Shown here: positions 42,851-52,953 of the stretch, one piece after another
How the letters are laid out: each line of letters begins with the position of its first letter
Numbering within the stretch: position 1 is the first letter of the stretch
Assembly (NCBI RefSeq): GCF_015223105.1
Contig: NZ_JADFTZ010000001.1
Span: 620,001-684,000 of the forward strand
From: Flavobacterium proteolyticum
GTDB lineage: Bacteria; Bacteroidota; Bacteroidia; Flavobacteriales; Flavobacteriaceae
DNA: 64,000 nt
Direction: 5' to 3'
Position numbers and translations under genes: made by a program
Notes under the pieces: generated by a model
What the model was told of the DNA's origin: nothing
Databases searched by the model: none
The model's input: only the letters and a program-made list of their open reading frames with translations

Positions 42851-44014
42851 TTGAAAAAAATCATCTTAATACTAATTCTAATCCATTCACTATTTTCATT
42901 CAGTCAAAATGAAAAAATGAATCAAATTTATGTGGATTGGGAAAACCCAAAAAACTTTGAGAAATTTAATTTAAAAAAAGTAACCGTTTTTTCGAAAGAT
43001 GTCAAAAATAATGGAAAAATTAAAAGAGACAGTTTACTTTTAAAGCAATATGAATATAACAAAGAGAAATCTACAATAAAAGGAACAAATCACAATTGGC
43101 TTTTTATTAATCATGGAGGTGGAAGCCATAGACAATATTATAATTTTGAAAACGACTATTCAAAAGATAATTTTATTACCAAAAGATTAACTTTTTATTT
43201 ATCAAAAGAAAAAAGAGAAAAGGATAAAATAAATCACAATTCAACAATAGAAGAATTTGAATATGATTCATTTGGAAATATTATTAAAAACATTTTTTAC
43301 AATAAACGTGAAGAAATCTATATATTAAAAAAAGATACAATTGATTTGTTCATTTCAATAAATAATCCAAAAATAATTCAATTCGAATACGATTTAAAAA
43401 ACAGAAAAACGAAAAAATACATTTCAATTGATAGTACAACGTATTATTCAAAATTCGATATGAAATCTGATTTTAAAATTTCCAAAAGTTGTTCTCATTG
43501 TGAAGAAAAATATTTACAACAAGAATGGAAATATGATGATGATAAACTTCTGGAATGGACAACATATACTTATAAAAGCGAAAAACATACCAAAAGAAAT
43601 TATTTTTACGATGAAAATAAAAATCTAGTAAAACAAATTGACTCTTCTGGCTGGTATTTGATTAATAGAAAACCCTACTTAGAATCTACAACTGAAATAG
43701 TATATAATCAAGAAGGAAAAATTGTTACCTCAATTGATAATTTGAATAAACTGTTGCCAAAACATTACAATAAAACAATTCAATATTTTGACAAAAACAA
43801 TTTATTGATTAAGGAAGAAAAACATTCTGAAAATCAAATAGACACTCATGAATACTTTTATGAAAATTCAATTTTAAAAAATGAAACTTCTAAATATGAT
43901 GAAGATGCTGTAATTAGGTTTGAATATTCATATAATGAAAAAGGGCTTTTAAAAGAGATAAAACATTACATCGGTGAAAAATTAGTAAATATTGAACGAC
44001 ATTATTATGAGTAA
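42851..44014 (+). CDS. Secreted YD-repeat-like protein
   Basis: 387 residues with a signal peptide (KKIILILILIHSLFSFSQ). The start is a TTG at 42851, 3 nt after the previous stop. The body has about eight strand pairs of the form xFEYDxxGNIxK: EFEYDSFGNIIKN, QFEYDLKNRKTKKY, NYFYDENKNLVKQ, RFEYSYNEKGLLKE. This resembles YD/RHS repeats or antitoxin-like YwqK repeats, but no toxin domain is visible. Overlaps the next gene by 8 nt (ATGAGTAA). Confidence 0.65.
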   Translation: MKKIILILILIHSLFSFSQNEKMNQIYVDWENPKNFEKFNLKKVTVFSKDVKNNGKIKRDSLLLKQYEYNKEKSTIKGTNHNWLFINHGGGSHRQYYNFENDYSKDNFITKRLTFYLSKEKREKDKINHNSTIEEFEYDSFGNIIKNIFYNKREEIYILKKDTIDLFISINNPKIIQFEYDLKNRKTKKYISIDSTTYYSKFDMKSDFKISKSCSHCEEKYLQQEWKYDDDKLLEWTTYTYKSEKHTKRNYFYDENKNLVKQIDSSGWYLINRKPYLESTTEIVYNQEGKIVTSIDNLNKLLPKHYNKTIQYFDKNNLLIKEEKHSENQIDTHEYFYENSILKNETSKYDEDAVIRFEYSYNEKGLLKEIKHYIGEKLVNIERHYYE

Positions 44015-44357
44015 AACCTGTTTAGAATGTGGCGATAAAATTATTGGTCGTGAGGACAAAAAGTTTTGTTCGGATGGCTGCCGCAATGCATACAACAATA
44101 AAATGAACAAAGATCAGAACAATCTGATGCGCAACATTAATAACAAATTGCGTAAAAATTATCGCATTTTGTGTGAACTCAACCCAGAAGAAAAAGGAAA
44201 AACCACCAAAACAAAATTACTAAGTAAAGGTTTCGATTTTGAATTTTTCACGAGCATGTTACAAACGAAAACCGGCAACACCTATTTCTTTTTGTATGAC
44301 CAAGGTTATCGTGCTTTGGAAGACGATTTTTATATGTTGGTGAAGAAAGATAGTTAA
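44007..44357 (+). CDS. Zinc-ribbon protein
   Basis: 116 residues from ATG 44007. The N-terminus CLECGDKIIGREDKKFCSDGC holds four Cys in a CxxC-x12-CxxxC arrangement, like DUF2116-type ribbons, followed by a basic helical part (NNKMNKDQNNLMRNINNKLR) and a C-terminal alpha/beta piece. Probably nucleic-acid or protein binding in the cytoplasm. Function unknown. Confidence 0.7.
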   Translation: MSKTCLECGDKIIGREDKKFCSDGCRNAYNNKMNKDQNNLMRNINNKLRKNYRILCELNPEEKGKTTKTKLLSKGFDFEFFTSMLQTKTGNTYFFLYDQGYRALEDDFYMLVKKDS

Positions 44358-44365
44358 GAGAATAG

Positions 44366-44788
44366 ATGAAAAACAATAAAATATACTTTGCATTTGTCAC
44401 ACTTTTAATCATTGCTTTTTTTGTTATAAATGAGCATAACAAAAGACAACGAAAGGAAGAAATTGAAAATTATAAAGAAACCACTATTGCTTTTACTCTT
44501 GAAATTAAAAATTATGAAGATTCCTCGGAATTAAAATTTTACTTTTATTCAAATGGAAAATTATTCATTGGCAAACAACATTCAAGTGACTATTTCGATA
44601 AAAGCATTTTGAATAGATATTATGTGGTTAAACACGATACTCAAAATCCAAGAAAAAATTACATCTATTTAAACGAAGAAATCCAACCAGATTCAATCGC
44701 TTTAACTAAAGCTGGCTTTAAATATGTTATTTATTACGATTACGATATTCCAACAAATACCTACATAAAAAAACACAAATGGGAATAA
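44366..44788 (+). CDS. Membrane-anchored hypothetical protein
   Basis: 140 residues: one N-terminal membrane helix (IYFAFVTLLIIAFFVI) and a mature part rich in Asp, Tyr and Lys. No family recognised. 8 nt after the zinc-ribbon gene and overlapping the next gene by 10 nt. Confidence 0.6.
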   Translation: MKNNKIYFAFVTLLIIAFFVINEHNKRQRKEEIENYKETTIAFTLEIKNYEDSSELKFYFYSNGKLFIGKQHSSDYFDKSILNRYYVVKHDTQNPRKNYIYLNEEIQPDSIALTKAGFKYVIYYDYDIPTNTYIKKHKWE

Positions 44789-45609
44789 AAATCTCCATAC
44801 TCGGCTGCGGTTGGCTCGGTTTACCATTAGCCAAATCATTGCTTTCAAAAGGTTACAAAGTAAAAGGTTCTACGACTTCGGAAAGCAAATTAGAAGTGTT
44901 GAAAAATGCTGGGATTTCGCCTTTCCAAATTCAATTGGAAGCACATCAAATCATTGGAAATATAGAAGATTTTCTGAAAGAAACCGATGTTTTAGTGATT
45001 GATATTCCACTTGGATTAAGAAGAGAAACTTCGACTTCGAACGAAATGACATTTGTAAATAAAATAAAAACGTTGATTCCGTTTATCGAAAAATCAGGGA
45101 TTCAAAAAGTTATTTTTGTGAGTTCGACTTCGGTTTATGGTGATAGTTTTCCTATTGTTGAAATTACGGAAGAAACAAAACCCAATCCCGATACCGAAAG
45201 TGGCAAACAATTAGTAATTTCCGAAACCCTTTTGCAATCAAATCCGAATTTTAAAACTACAGTAATTCGTTTTGGTGGTTTGCTTGGCGATGATCGTCAT
45301 CCTATAAAATTTTTGGCAGGAAGAACCAATGTTGAAAATCCAGACGCTCCAGTAAATATGATTCAAAGGGAAGATTGTATTGGAATTATTGAAAAGATAC
45401 TGAAACAAGTTCAGCATGACAATTGGGGAGAAACCTTTAACGCTGTCGCACCTCAGCACCCAACACGCAAATCATATTATCACAAAAAAGCTGAAATATT
45501 AAATTTGCCATTGCCTACCTTTGCGGAAGATTCGGAATCGAAAGGTAAAATTATTTCTAGTGAAAAAGTGGAAACCATTTTAGGTTATTCGTTCCAAAAA
45601 GAAATTTAG
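44779..45609 (+). CDS. NAD(P)-dependent epimerase/reductase-like protein
   Basis: 276 residues with a Rossmann motif near the start (SILGCGWLGLPLAKSL) and VIFVSSTSVYGDSFP with the Ser-Tyr pair of extended SDRs. Resembles the YeeZ group of SDR-like proteins; the usual YxxxK Lys appears as ESGKQL, in a different place, so catalysis is unproven. Substrate unknown. 2 nt before the EamA gene. Confidence 0.75.
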   Translation: MGIKISILGCGWLGLPLAKSLLSKGYKVKGSTTSESKLEVLKNAGISPFQIQLEAHQIIGNIEDFLKETDVLVIDIPLGLRRETSTSNEMTFVNKIKTLIPFIEKSGIQKVIFVSSTSVYGDSFPIVEITEETKPNPDTESGKQLVISETLLQSNPNFKTTVIRFGGLLGDDRHPIKFLAGRTNVENPDAPVNMIQREDCIGIIEKILKQVQHDNWGETFNAVAPQHPTRKSYYHKKAEILNLPLPTFAEDSESKGKIISSEKVETILGYSFQKEI

Positions 45610-45611
45610 TA

Positions 45612-46535
45612 ATGGCGTATTTTAGCGTATTTCACAATTACATCCAACAAAAGAAAAATGCAATTGGTTTACCCATTTTAGCATTAATTTGGATTAGCTT
45701 TTTCTGGGGAACCACTTGGATTGCTTCCAAAGAAGGTGTCAAACACATGCCTCCGATGCAATTGGTTGCGCTACGTCAACTTTTTGGTGGATTGTTGTAT
45801 CTACTTTATTTCTTAATCAAAAAACATCCTTGGCCAAACAAACGACAATGGCGCACAATTCTCGTTTTGAGTGTTTTAAACTTCATGCTGAGTAACGGTT
45901 TGAGTACTTGGGGCGTGAAATATATTTCTAGTGGTTTGGGTGCGATTATTGGTTCTATTTTTCCACTTTGGATTGTAATCATCAGTTTGTTTCGCGGACA
46001 AAAAACATCTTGGAAAGCCGTTGTAGGTTTAATTGTTGCTTTTGGTGGAATTTGTGTTATTTTCTACGATTACCTTAACGATTTCTTAGAACCTGAATTC
46101 CGATTTGGAATTTTACTTTCGGTAATTGCTACGTTTACTTGGGCATTATCTTCGATTTATATCAAAGAAAACAAGACGAATTTCAATCCGTATTTTAGTT
46201 TGGGATTACAAATGTTGATTTCGAGCGTTGTGATTTCGAGTGTAATTGGATTTAATGGCACTTCGGTTCCATTGAGTGAAATTCCAGAAATTTCTTGGTG
46301 GTCGATTGGGTATTTAGTCGTTTTTGGTTCTGTGTTAACGTTTATTGCGTTTATTTATGCTCTAGAAAATTTACCAACAGAAATCAGTAGTTTGTATGCG
46401 TACATAAATCCAATGGTGGCATTGTTTTTTGGTTATTTGTTGTTTAATGAACCTTTGACAACAGCTATTATTATTGGTGGAACGATAACCATTATTGGAC
46501 TTTATTTAGTGAATCGAGCAATTAAAAAGAAATAA
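45612..46535 (+). CDS. EamA/DMT-family transporter
   Basis: 307 residues with ten predicted transmembrane helices in two EamA halves (about 20-155 and 165-300). First half has WISFFWGTTWIASKEG, second TFTWALSSIYIKENK. Likely a drug or metabolite exporter; substrate unknown. A terminator follows. Confidence 0.9.
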   Translation: MAYFSVFHNYIQQKKNAIGLPILALIWISFFWGTTWIASKEGVKHMPPMQLVALRQLFGGLLYLLYFLIKKHPWPNKRQWRTILVLSVLNFMLSNGLSTWGVKYISSGLGAIIGSIFPLWIVIISLFRGQKTSWKAVVGLIVAFGGICVIFYDYLNDFLEPEFRFGILLSVIATFTWALSSIYIKENKTNFNPYFSLGLQMLISSVVISSVIGFNGTSVPLSEIPEISWWSIGYLVVFGSVLTFIAFIYALENLPTEISSLYAYINPMVALFFGYLLFNEPLTTAIIIGGTITIIGLYLVNRAIKKK

Positions 46536-46570
46536 AAAATCCCACCTAAAAGATGGGATTTGATTTTATT
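46534..46570. terminator. Bidirectional terminator
   Basis: AAATCCCA (46537-46544) and TGGGATTT (46554-46561) enclose a 9-nt loop; A run on the left, T-rich on the right. Between convergent EamA and M13 genes. Confidence 0.8.
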
Positions 46571-46580
46571 TTGAATTTGA

Positions 46581-48650
46581 TTACCAAATTTTCACGCGTT
46601 TTTCAAAAGGCAAATACATACCGTTGTGTGGTAAAATATTGAAGGCTTTATAGAACGCTTCCACATTTTGTAACGGCACATAAGCACGATACATTCCTGG
46701 TGAATGTGAATCAGTTTTAACTTGATTTTTGATGGCTTCATCACGCATTTTACTTCTCCAAATGGTTGCCCAAGAAATAAAGAAACGTTGTTCAGCTGTA
46801 AATCCGTCGATTAAATCAGGCTTTCCGTTTGCTTTCAAATAGATTTGTAATCCGTCGTAGGCGGCGTTAACTCCACCTAAATCTCCAATGTTTTCACCTA
46901 AAGTGAATTTTCCATCCACAAAAATTCCTGGTAAAGGTTCTAAAGCGGAATATTGATCTGCTAAAGCGCTTCCTAATGTTGTGAATTGTTTTAAATCTTC
47001 ATCACTCCACCAGTTTACTAAGTTTCCATCCGCGTTATATCTTGAACCTGAATCGTCAAATCCGTGTGAAATTTCGTGACCAATTACGGCTCCAATTCCT
47101 CCATAATTAACTGCTTCATCCGCTCTATAATCATAAAATGGTGGTTGTAAAATCGCAGCTGGGAATACAATCTCGTTATTTGTTGGGCTGAAATACGCAT
47201 TTACCGTCTGAGGCGACATTCCCCATTCTTCTTTATCAACAGGTTTCCCCATTTTTTCGATGTTTTTCTTGTGACTCCATCTCGCGTACATTTTTGAATT
47301 TTCAAAATACGTTCCGCCTTGTTCTGGAGATTTTACTTCAAGAGCTGAATAATCTTTCCATTTGTCAGGATATCCGATTTTCACTCGGAATTTATTCAAT
47401 TTGATTTTTGCATTTTCCTTAGTAGCTTTAGTCATCCAAGGTAAATTATCAATTCGGTTATTGAAAGCTTGCATTACGTTTGCAATCATATCTTGCGCTT
47501 TTGCTTTAGCTTCTGGCGGGAATTTTTTAGCTACGTAAAGTTTTCCTAATGCTTCACCTAATCTTCCGTTAACCGTTGCTAAAGCTCTTTCTTCAGCTGG
47601 ACGTTGTTTTACAGCTCCTGTTAAGGTTTTTCCGTAGAAATCAAAATTCGCATTTTCGATATCCGTTGATAACAAACCTGCCGAACCTCTTAAAGCGGTC
47701 CAACGCATGTAGGCTTTCCAATCTTCAACTTGGTTATCTTTTAAAATGATTTCAACCGTTTGTAAATATTTTGGTTGCGAAACTACTAAAGAATCTACTT
47801 TTCCAATGCCAACACTTTGGAAATACGTATCCCATTTTACTGTTGGCGCTAATTTTTGTAAATCAGCAAAACTCATTGGATTGTAGGTTTTTCTTCTATC
47901 TCTACGCTCTACTCTATCTAAAGTTGCGGTTGACATTTTAGTTTCTAATGCTAAAATTTTCTTTGCATTCGCATTGGCAACTGTTTCAGATTCTCCGATA
48001 AATTGCAACATTCTGGTTACGTGAGCCACGTATTTTTCACGCTTTTCTTTGTTGTCTGGCGCATCCGAAACATAATAGTCTCTGTCAGGCAAACCAAGAC
48101 TTCCTGTTCCTACATAAATTACGTTTTTGTTGCTGTTTTTAGCATCAGCACCTATGTAACTTCCGAAAAAACCTAATCCCATTTCTGGTTCCAATTCGGC
48201 TAATAAAGCAACTAATTGATCTGCATTCTGAACACTATTAATTTTAGCTAAATAAGGTTTTAACGGGTCGATTCCTGCTTTATTTCTACTTACTGTATCT
48301 AAAACCGTTTTGTATAAGCTAATTGCTTTTGCTTGGTCTGAATTTGGATCGATCGTTTTGTCTTTAATAGCTTCTTTCAAGATGGCCATTACATCGTCAT
48401 CGGTGTTTTTACGAAGTTCGTCAAAACTTCCCCAACGCGTTCTGTCGGCCGGAATTTCGGTTTTATCTAACCAAGTTCCGTTTACATAACGATTAAAATC
48501 ATCTGCTGGATTTACGGATTTATCCATATAGCCAACGTTGATTCCAATAGACTCTTTTTTAGATGCCACCTCTTGTGACGATTTACAAGAAGACAAAGCG
48601 ATTGATAAAAAAAGGAACCCTAAACCTCCTTTTAGAATGTGTTTATTCAT
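46581..48650 (-). CDS. M13 family metallopeptidase (PepO/neprilysin-like)
   Basis: 689 residues, lipoprotein signal (LSIALSSCKSS, Cys about 22). N-terminal and C-terminal M13 domains are both present; Zn site GHEISHGFDD (HExxH, about 527), then ENIGDLGG with the third ligand Glu, and NAYFSPTNNE for substrate binding. The end PFEKRVKIW is the usual C-terminus. Cuts small peptides. Only 2 nt from the upstream T9SS-sorted protein gene, so cotranscribed with it. Confidence 0.95.
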   Translation of the reverse strand: MNKHILKGGLGFLFLSIALSSCKSSQEVASKKESIGINVGYMDKSVNPADDFNRYVNGTWLDKTEIPADRTRWGSFDELRKNTDDDVMAILKEAIKDKTIDPNSDQAKAISLYKTVLDTVSRNKAGIDPLKPYLAKINSVQNADQLVALLAELEPEMGLGFFGSYIGADAKNSNKNVIYVGTGSLGLPDRDYYVSDAPDNKEKREKYVAHVTRMLQFIGESETVANANAKKILALETKMSTATLDRVERRDRRKTYNPMSFADLQKLAPTVKWDTYFQSVGIGKVDSLVVSQPKYLQTVEIILKDNQVEDWKAYMRWTALRGSAGLLSTDIENANFDFYGKTLTGAVKQRPAEERALATVNGRLGEALGKLYVAKKFPPEAKAKAQDMIANVMQAFNNRIDNLPWMTKATKENAKIKLNKFRVKIGYPDKWKDYSALEVKSPEQGGTYFENSKMYARWSHKKNIEKMGKPVDKEEWGMSPQTVNAYFSPTNNEIVFPAAILQPPFYDYRADEAVNYGGIGAVIGHEISHGFDDSGSRYNADGNLVNWWSDEDLKQFTTLGSALADQYSALEPLPGIFVDGKFTLGENIGDLGGVNAAYDGLQIYLKANGKPDLIDGFTAEQRFFISWATIWRSKMRDEAIKNQVKTDSHSPGMYRAYVPLQNVEAFYKAFNILPHNGMYLPFEKRVKIW

Positions 48651-48652
48651 AG

Positions 48653-51600
48653 TTATTCTTTAATAATTCTTTTAACTGTTGATTGATTGTTTGCTGAAAT
48701 TTTCACAAAATAAATTCCTTGTGCAACGGCTGATAAATCTAATGAAACTTCCGCATTTGAAATTGCAAAATCTTTTTTAGACCAAACGATTTTTCCTGTT
48801 ACATCGTAAACATCAATTGCTGATGGTTCAATAGTACCTAATGCAATGTTGAATATTCCTTTTGATGGATTTGGATATAACACAATATTTTGTAATTCAA
48901 AGTTTTGATTAGAAAGTGTTCCATTGATTACAAAATCATCAATGTTAACTCCTAATTGATTTGCCGATTCATCAGAATGGAATACAATTCTAAAAATTAC
49001 ATTTGTTTCAGAATTAAGAGCGTTTAATGGATAAGTATAAGTTGTTAACGTAGTGTTTGTTCCCGTCCATTGTGCTCCAGGGCAGTTGTAACAGTCACTT
49101 CCTGTTGTAGCTTGGGTTCTATTACTATTATACCATCCTGCACCCATAGTTCCTAAAACTGTCCAACTTGCTCCAAAATTAGTTGAGTATTGAACATAAA
49201 CTACATCCCAATTTTGCTCTAAATCAAACTTCATTGCAAAACTAATTTGTGGATTAATTACATTGGATAAGTTATAGCATTGAGAAACTAAATAGGATTT
49301 AGTGGCATCTGGATAGTTACCTGTTAAATTTGTTGTGTAAACGGTATTACCTGATGTAGTCATTGTTCCTGTTCTAGTTCCTCTAACCCATAATGAACCC
49401 GTACCTCCTTCATTATATGAAATTAAGGCATCTGTAGTATTTGTAAATGGGTTTACTACGCCAACAACTCCTCCGTCATTAACATAAAACGTTGTACTTC
49501 CTGAATTGTTATCAGAATAAGCATCACTAGTAGTTGTTGCAGTAACATTTAAAACGTGTGTACCTCTTGTTAATGTAGCTGACGGTAAATTAATTACTGC
49601 AGAGGCAGCAGAAGCTAAAGCATTATTCCAAACATAATTATAAGGAGTTCCATCGATTGTATAATTAACTGTTACAGAAGAAATAGAAGTTGTTCCGTTA
49701 TTTTTTACTTCAACTTGTGGGGCAACACTACCACCACAATTGATATTGATTCCAGGATTTTGAATACTAACAAATTTTAAATCGATTGGTGGTACTTGAA
49801 CTGGAATATCGGTTTGCCATATTCCTCTTCCGTATGTTGCAGCAATTAATTTTGCATCTTCTAAATTAATTTCCAAATCTCTTACTGATACATTAGGTAA
49901 GTTAGTATCAAAAGGAGACCATGAAGACATAGAATCATCTCTATAATAAACGCCTAAACTAGTTCCTACATATAACGGATTATCCGTATTTCTTCCTTGA
50001 TGAACAATACATTCTTTACCAATTGAAGGAAGTCCTGTTGAAAAATCAGTAAAAGTAACTCCTCCATTTGTTGATTTCAAAACTTTACCCGAAGCACCTT
50101 CTGTAACTAAATAAACGATGTTGCTATCTGTAGAATGAACTTCGATAAAAGTTATATTTCCATTTACGGAATTGAACACATTTGTAAAATTCACTCCTCT
50201 ATCAGTGCTCTTGTAAAGACCAACACCATTTGCAACATACATAACGTCATCATTTGATGGATCTACAGCAATTTCATCTAAATTGCCCGTTCCTAAAGGC
50301 GATACATTTTGTTGTACCCAAGCACTACCTACCAATTTGTATAAACCAGCAAACCCAGAAAACAATTCTCCTGAATTATTCGCTATTAAAGGAGTTACCC
50401 AGTTACCATTTACTCCTCCTGGAGAAGAGACTGATCCTGAATTAGAATTTCCTGCATTATTACTTATATAAAGACTATTACCATACTGAATAAATCCATA
50501 ATACTGATTCTGATTTGTTGGGTTAATTGCTGTATCCATACCATCAGCACCATAATAGTTTTTCCATTGGCTTCCACTATAGGCATGACCTCCATTATCT
50601 TGTAAACCTCCAACCATGTTTGCAGATGATTGTTTAGCAACCGAAATCTTATAAAATTGGCTAATTTGGGCACCAGCAGTTAAATCTGTAAAATTAGTTC
50701 CATTGTTGCTTGAAACATATATTCCACCATCTGTTCCCGCAAATAATTTTGTTCCATGAAAACCTAAATAATGAATATCTGCATGAGTGTAAGAAGGACC
50801 TGTAGGATTACTCCAACTATTAATTTTGGTTAAGTTTGTTCCTCCATTGGTTGATTTCCAAACATTCAAACAACCCGTATAAATTTCTTCTGCGTTAGTG
50901 GAAGAGATCCCTAAAGCTAAATCATACCAAGCTTGTGATGGTGATGTTGTATTTTCAAAAATATTTGTTGTTGTATTTCTAGCAGTAAATGTCGTCCCTC
51001 CATCAGTTGATCTATAGATTCCTTGAAAATTGTAATTATCTGTACTTAATTTAGAACTCAATATGTAGATATATTCTGGATTTGCTGGAGTAACATCCAT
51101 TACAAATCTTCCTGAAGTAGCTGGTAATCCAGTTGAAACTTGAGTAAAAGTAGTTCCAGTATCTGTAGAACGATAAAAGGCATTTGAAGTTACTGCGTAC
51201 ACTGTAGAAGGGTCTCCAGGTTTCAAACGAATATTTCCTTGAGAAAAACTACCTGTTTGCACTCGAGTCCATGAAGTTCCTGCATTTATAGTTTTGTATA
51301 TTCCATTATTGGTAGCACACCAAAGTATTTGATTGTTTGTTGGATGGATTATAAGATCTCCAGCTCTTGATGGGTTTGAACCTCCCATAGTTCCGGTAGC
51401 ATTCCAAGTTACACCACCATCTGTTGATTTATAAACCCCTACTGAATACGTATCTCCAGCATCTTTATCTCCAGTTGCTATATAAATGGTATTTGAGTTC
51501 GAATAATCAACTGCAATACCAGAAACTCCAATTTGAGGTAATTCATCTGTTAAAGGCGTCCAAGTGGTTCCGTTGTTAGTAGATTTCCAAATTCCACCTG

Positions 51601-52063
51601 CAGGCGAACCTAAATAAATTATATTAGGATTGGATGGATCAACATGCACAATATTTACACGTCCTTGCCCAGATGACCAGGAACCTGTATTTGTATGTGT
51701 AAATGGTCCAACAGGTTGCCAATTACTTGTAGGCAATGCTCTACTTGTATTGTTTCTGTTTGCCTTAACTTGATTTTTTTGTCTCCATGCATTCCAAAAT
51801 TGCTCAGATGGAATTATATAACCTTCTTCATTGGTTAAATTTCTCCAATAATATTCCCAACGCATAAAAGGTTTATAACCAGAACCTTTTGCTTTTTTAT
51901 CTCTGGTAGACCAATAAGTGTTAAAAGCCTCCACTATTTCATCAATAGTTGCTTCTCCATTTTTAGCTGTGTTTATGTTAGTCATCCATGGAGCAGAAGG
52001 ATTGTATTGTGAAAATCCTAAAAAAGAACACAATAAACTAACAATCAAGTAATTTTTAATCAT
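48653..52063 (-). CDS. T9SS-sorted VPS10/BNR beta-propeller protein
   Basis: 1136 residues from ATG 52063 (signal MIKNYLIVSLLCSFLGFSQ); a longer frame start 18 codons upstream is not typical. About 90-720 has at least nine Asp-box/BNR repeats such as KSTNNGTTWTPL, KSTDGGVTWNAT, STDGGTTFTAR, as in sortilin VPS10 and exo-sialidase propellers. Then a CARDB-like domain (about 750-850) and a jelly-roll-like domain with paired Cys (about 860-1045). The last 80 residues are a type A T9SS sorting domain (ending VKRIIKE; NIVLYPNPSKGIF). Secreted by the SprE-containing machinery. Ligand unknown. Confidence 0.87.
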   Translation of the reverse strand: MIKNYLIVSLLCSFLGFSQYNPSAPWMTNINTAKNGEATIDEIVEAFNTYWSTRDKKAKGSGYKPFMRWEYYWRNLTNEEGYIIPSEQFWNAWRQKNQVKANRNNTSRALPTSNWQPVGPFTHTNTGSWSSGQGRVNIVHVDPSNPNIIYLGSPAGGIWKSTNNGTTWTPLTDELPQIGVSGIAVDYSNSNTIYIATGDKDAGDTYSVGVYKSTDGGVTWNATGTMGGSNPSRAGDLIIHPTNNQILWCATNNGIYKTINAGTSWTRVQTGSFSQGNIRLKPGDPSTVYAVTSNAFYRSTDTGTTFTQVSTGLPATSGRFVMDVTPANPEYIYILSSKLSTDNYNFQGIYRSTDGGTTFTARNTTTNIFENTTSPSQAWYDLALGISSTNAEEIYTGCLNVWKSTNGGTNLTKINSWSNPTGPSYTHADIHYLGFHGTKLFAGTDGGIYVSSNNGTNFTDLTAGAQISQFYKISVAKQSSANMVGGLQDNGGHAYSGSQWKNYYGADGMDTAINPTNQNQYYGFIQYGNSLYISNNAGNSNSGSVSSPGGVNGNWVTPLIANNSGELFSGFAGLYKLVGSAWVQQNVSPLGTGNLDEIAVDPSNDDVMYVANGVGLYKSTDRGVNFTNVFNSVNGNITFIEVHSTDSNIVYLVTEGASGKVLKSTNGGVTFTDFSTGLPSIGKECIVHQGRNTDNPLYVGTSLGVYYRDDSMSSWSPFDTNLPNVSVRDLEINLEDAKLIAATYGRGIWQTDIPVQVPPIDLKFVSIQNPGININCGGSVAPQVEVKNNGTTSISSVTVNYTIDGTPYNYVWNNALASAASAVINLPSATLTRGTHVLNVTATTTSDAYSDNNSGSTTFYVNDGGVVGVVNPFTNTTDALISYNEGGTGSLWVRGTRTGTMTTSGNTVYTTNLTGNYPDATKSYLVSQCYNLSNVINPQISFAMKFDLEQNWDVVYVQYSTNFGASWTVLGTMGAGWYNSNRTQATTGSDCYNCPGAQWTGTNTTLTTYTYPLNALNSETNVIFRIVFHSDESANQLGVNIDDFVINGTLSNQNFELQNIVLYPNPSKGIFNIALGTIEPSAIDVYDVTGKIVWSKKDFAISNAEVSLDLSAVAQGIYFVKISANNQSTVKRIIKE

Positions 52064-52092
52064 ATTTTTAGTAGTTTTATGGTATGGTTTCA

Positions 52093-52100
52093 CAAATATA
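52093..52100 (-). promoter_or_regulatory. -7 promoter box of the T9SS-sorted gene
   Basis: TATATTTG on the minus strand, 29 nt before the ATG at 52063. Confidence 0.5.
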
Positions 52101-52174
52101 ACTAAGAAAATCAACATTTTATAATTTTAACAAATGTCTATTGGTGTTTTAACAAAACTCATTTGATTTATGAT

Positions 52175-52182
52175 TAATTTTG
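52175..52182 (+). promoter_or_regulatory. -7 promoter box of the SCO gene
   Basis: TAATTTTG, 12 nt before the ATG at 52195. It overlaps the in-frame TTG at 52180, which favours the ATG as start. No good -33. Confidence 0.35.
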
Positions 52183-52194
52183 CAAAAAAAATAT

Positions 52195-52890
52195 ATGCTT
52201 GATTTTCTAGCTCCTTACAAGAAATTTTTTATCATTTTTGGAATACTTTCTGTCATTATATATTTCGGGATTTATAACTTATTATCTCCAGAAAAAATGC
52301 TTCCCATTTATTCGCCAAGAGATATTAATCCAGTATTAGTAGATTCAACAGTGCAACACATCGGCAACGATCATAAAATTGCTGACTTTGCTTTTACGAA
52401 TCAAAATGGGAAAATCATTACCCAAAAAGACTATGAAAATACCATTTATGTAGCCGATTTCTTTTTTACAACTTGCCCAACGATTTGCCCTAAAATGACC
52501 GACAATATGGTTTGGTTACAAAATCAATTGAAGAATAATCCAGAAGTAAAACTATTGTCATTCTCTGTTACGCCTGATATTGATACGCCTGATGTTTTAA
52601 AAAAATATGCTCAAGAAAAAGGTGTTGATGATTCGCGTTGGAATTTAGTTACTGGAAATAAAAAAGACATCTATTATTTAGCCCGAAAATCCTATTTAGC
52701 TGTAAAAACAGGTAAGCCAGAAGAATTATACGACATGGTGCATACCGAAAATTTTATTTTGGTAGATAAGAATAAACGCATTCGCGGATTTTACGATGGC
52801 ACTAATCTAGACCAACCCACGAATGATACCAAAACAAAGAACATGAAACAACTTTTAGAAGATATTTTGTGGCTTTGTGAAAACCAATAA
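52195..52890 (+). CDS. SCO1/SenC family protein
   Basis: 231 residues from ATG 52195. One membrane helix (about 11-31, anchored in the inner membrane), then a thioredoxin-like domain with FFTTCPTICPKMT (CxxxC) and His in DMVHTENFIL: the three Cu ligands of Sco proteins, which load copper into CuA of cytochrome oxidase. Located before feoAB; the gap of 97 nt suggests a separate unit. Confidence 0.93.
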   Translation: MLDFLAPYKKFFIIFGILSVIIYFGIYNLLSPEKMLPIYSPRDINPVLVDSTVQHIGNDHKIADFAFTNQNGKIITQKDYENTIYVADFFFTTCPTICPKMTDNMVWLQNQLKNNPEVKLLSFSVTPDIDTPDVLKKYAQEKGVDDSRWNLVTGNKKDIYYLARKSYLAVKTGKPEELYDMVHTENFILVDKNKRIRGFYDGTNLDQPTNDTKTKNMKQLLEDILWLCENQ

Positions 52891-52953
52891 ATTTATTTTT
52901 ACAAATAATTTACTAAAGTTGACAATTATCAGTTTTAGTCCGATTATAATTTT

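Noticed and set aside
42851..44014. Polymorphic toxin of the RHS type
   Set aside because: Only about 387 residues, no toxin domain or RHS core, no immunity gene recognised.
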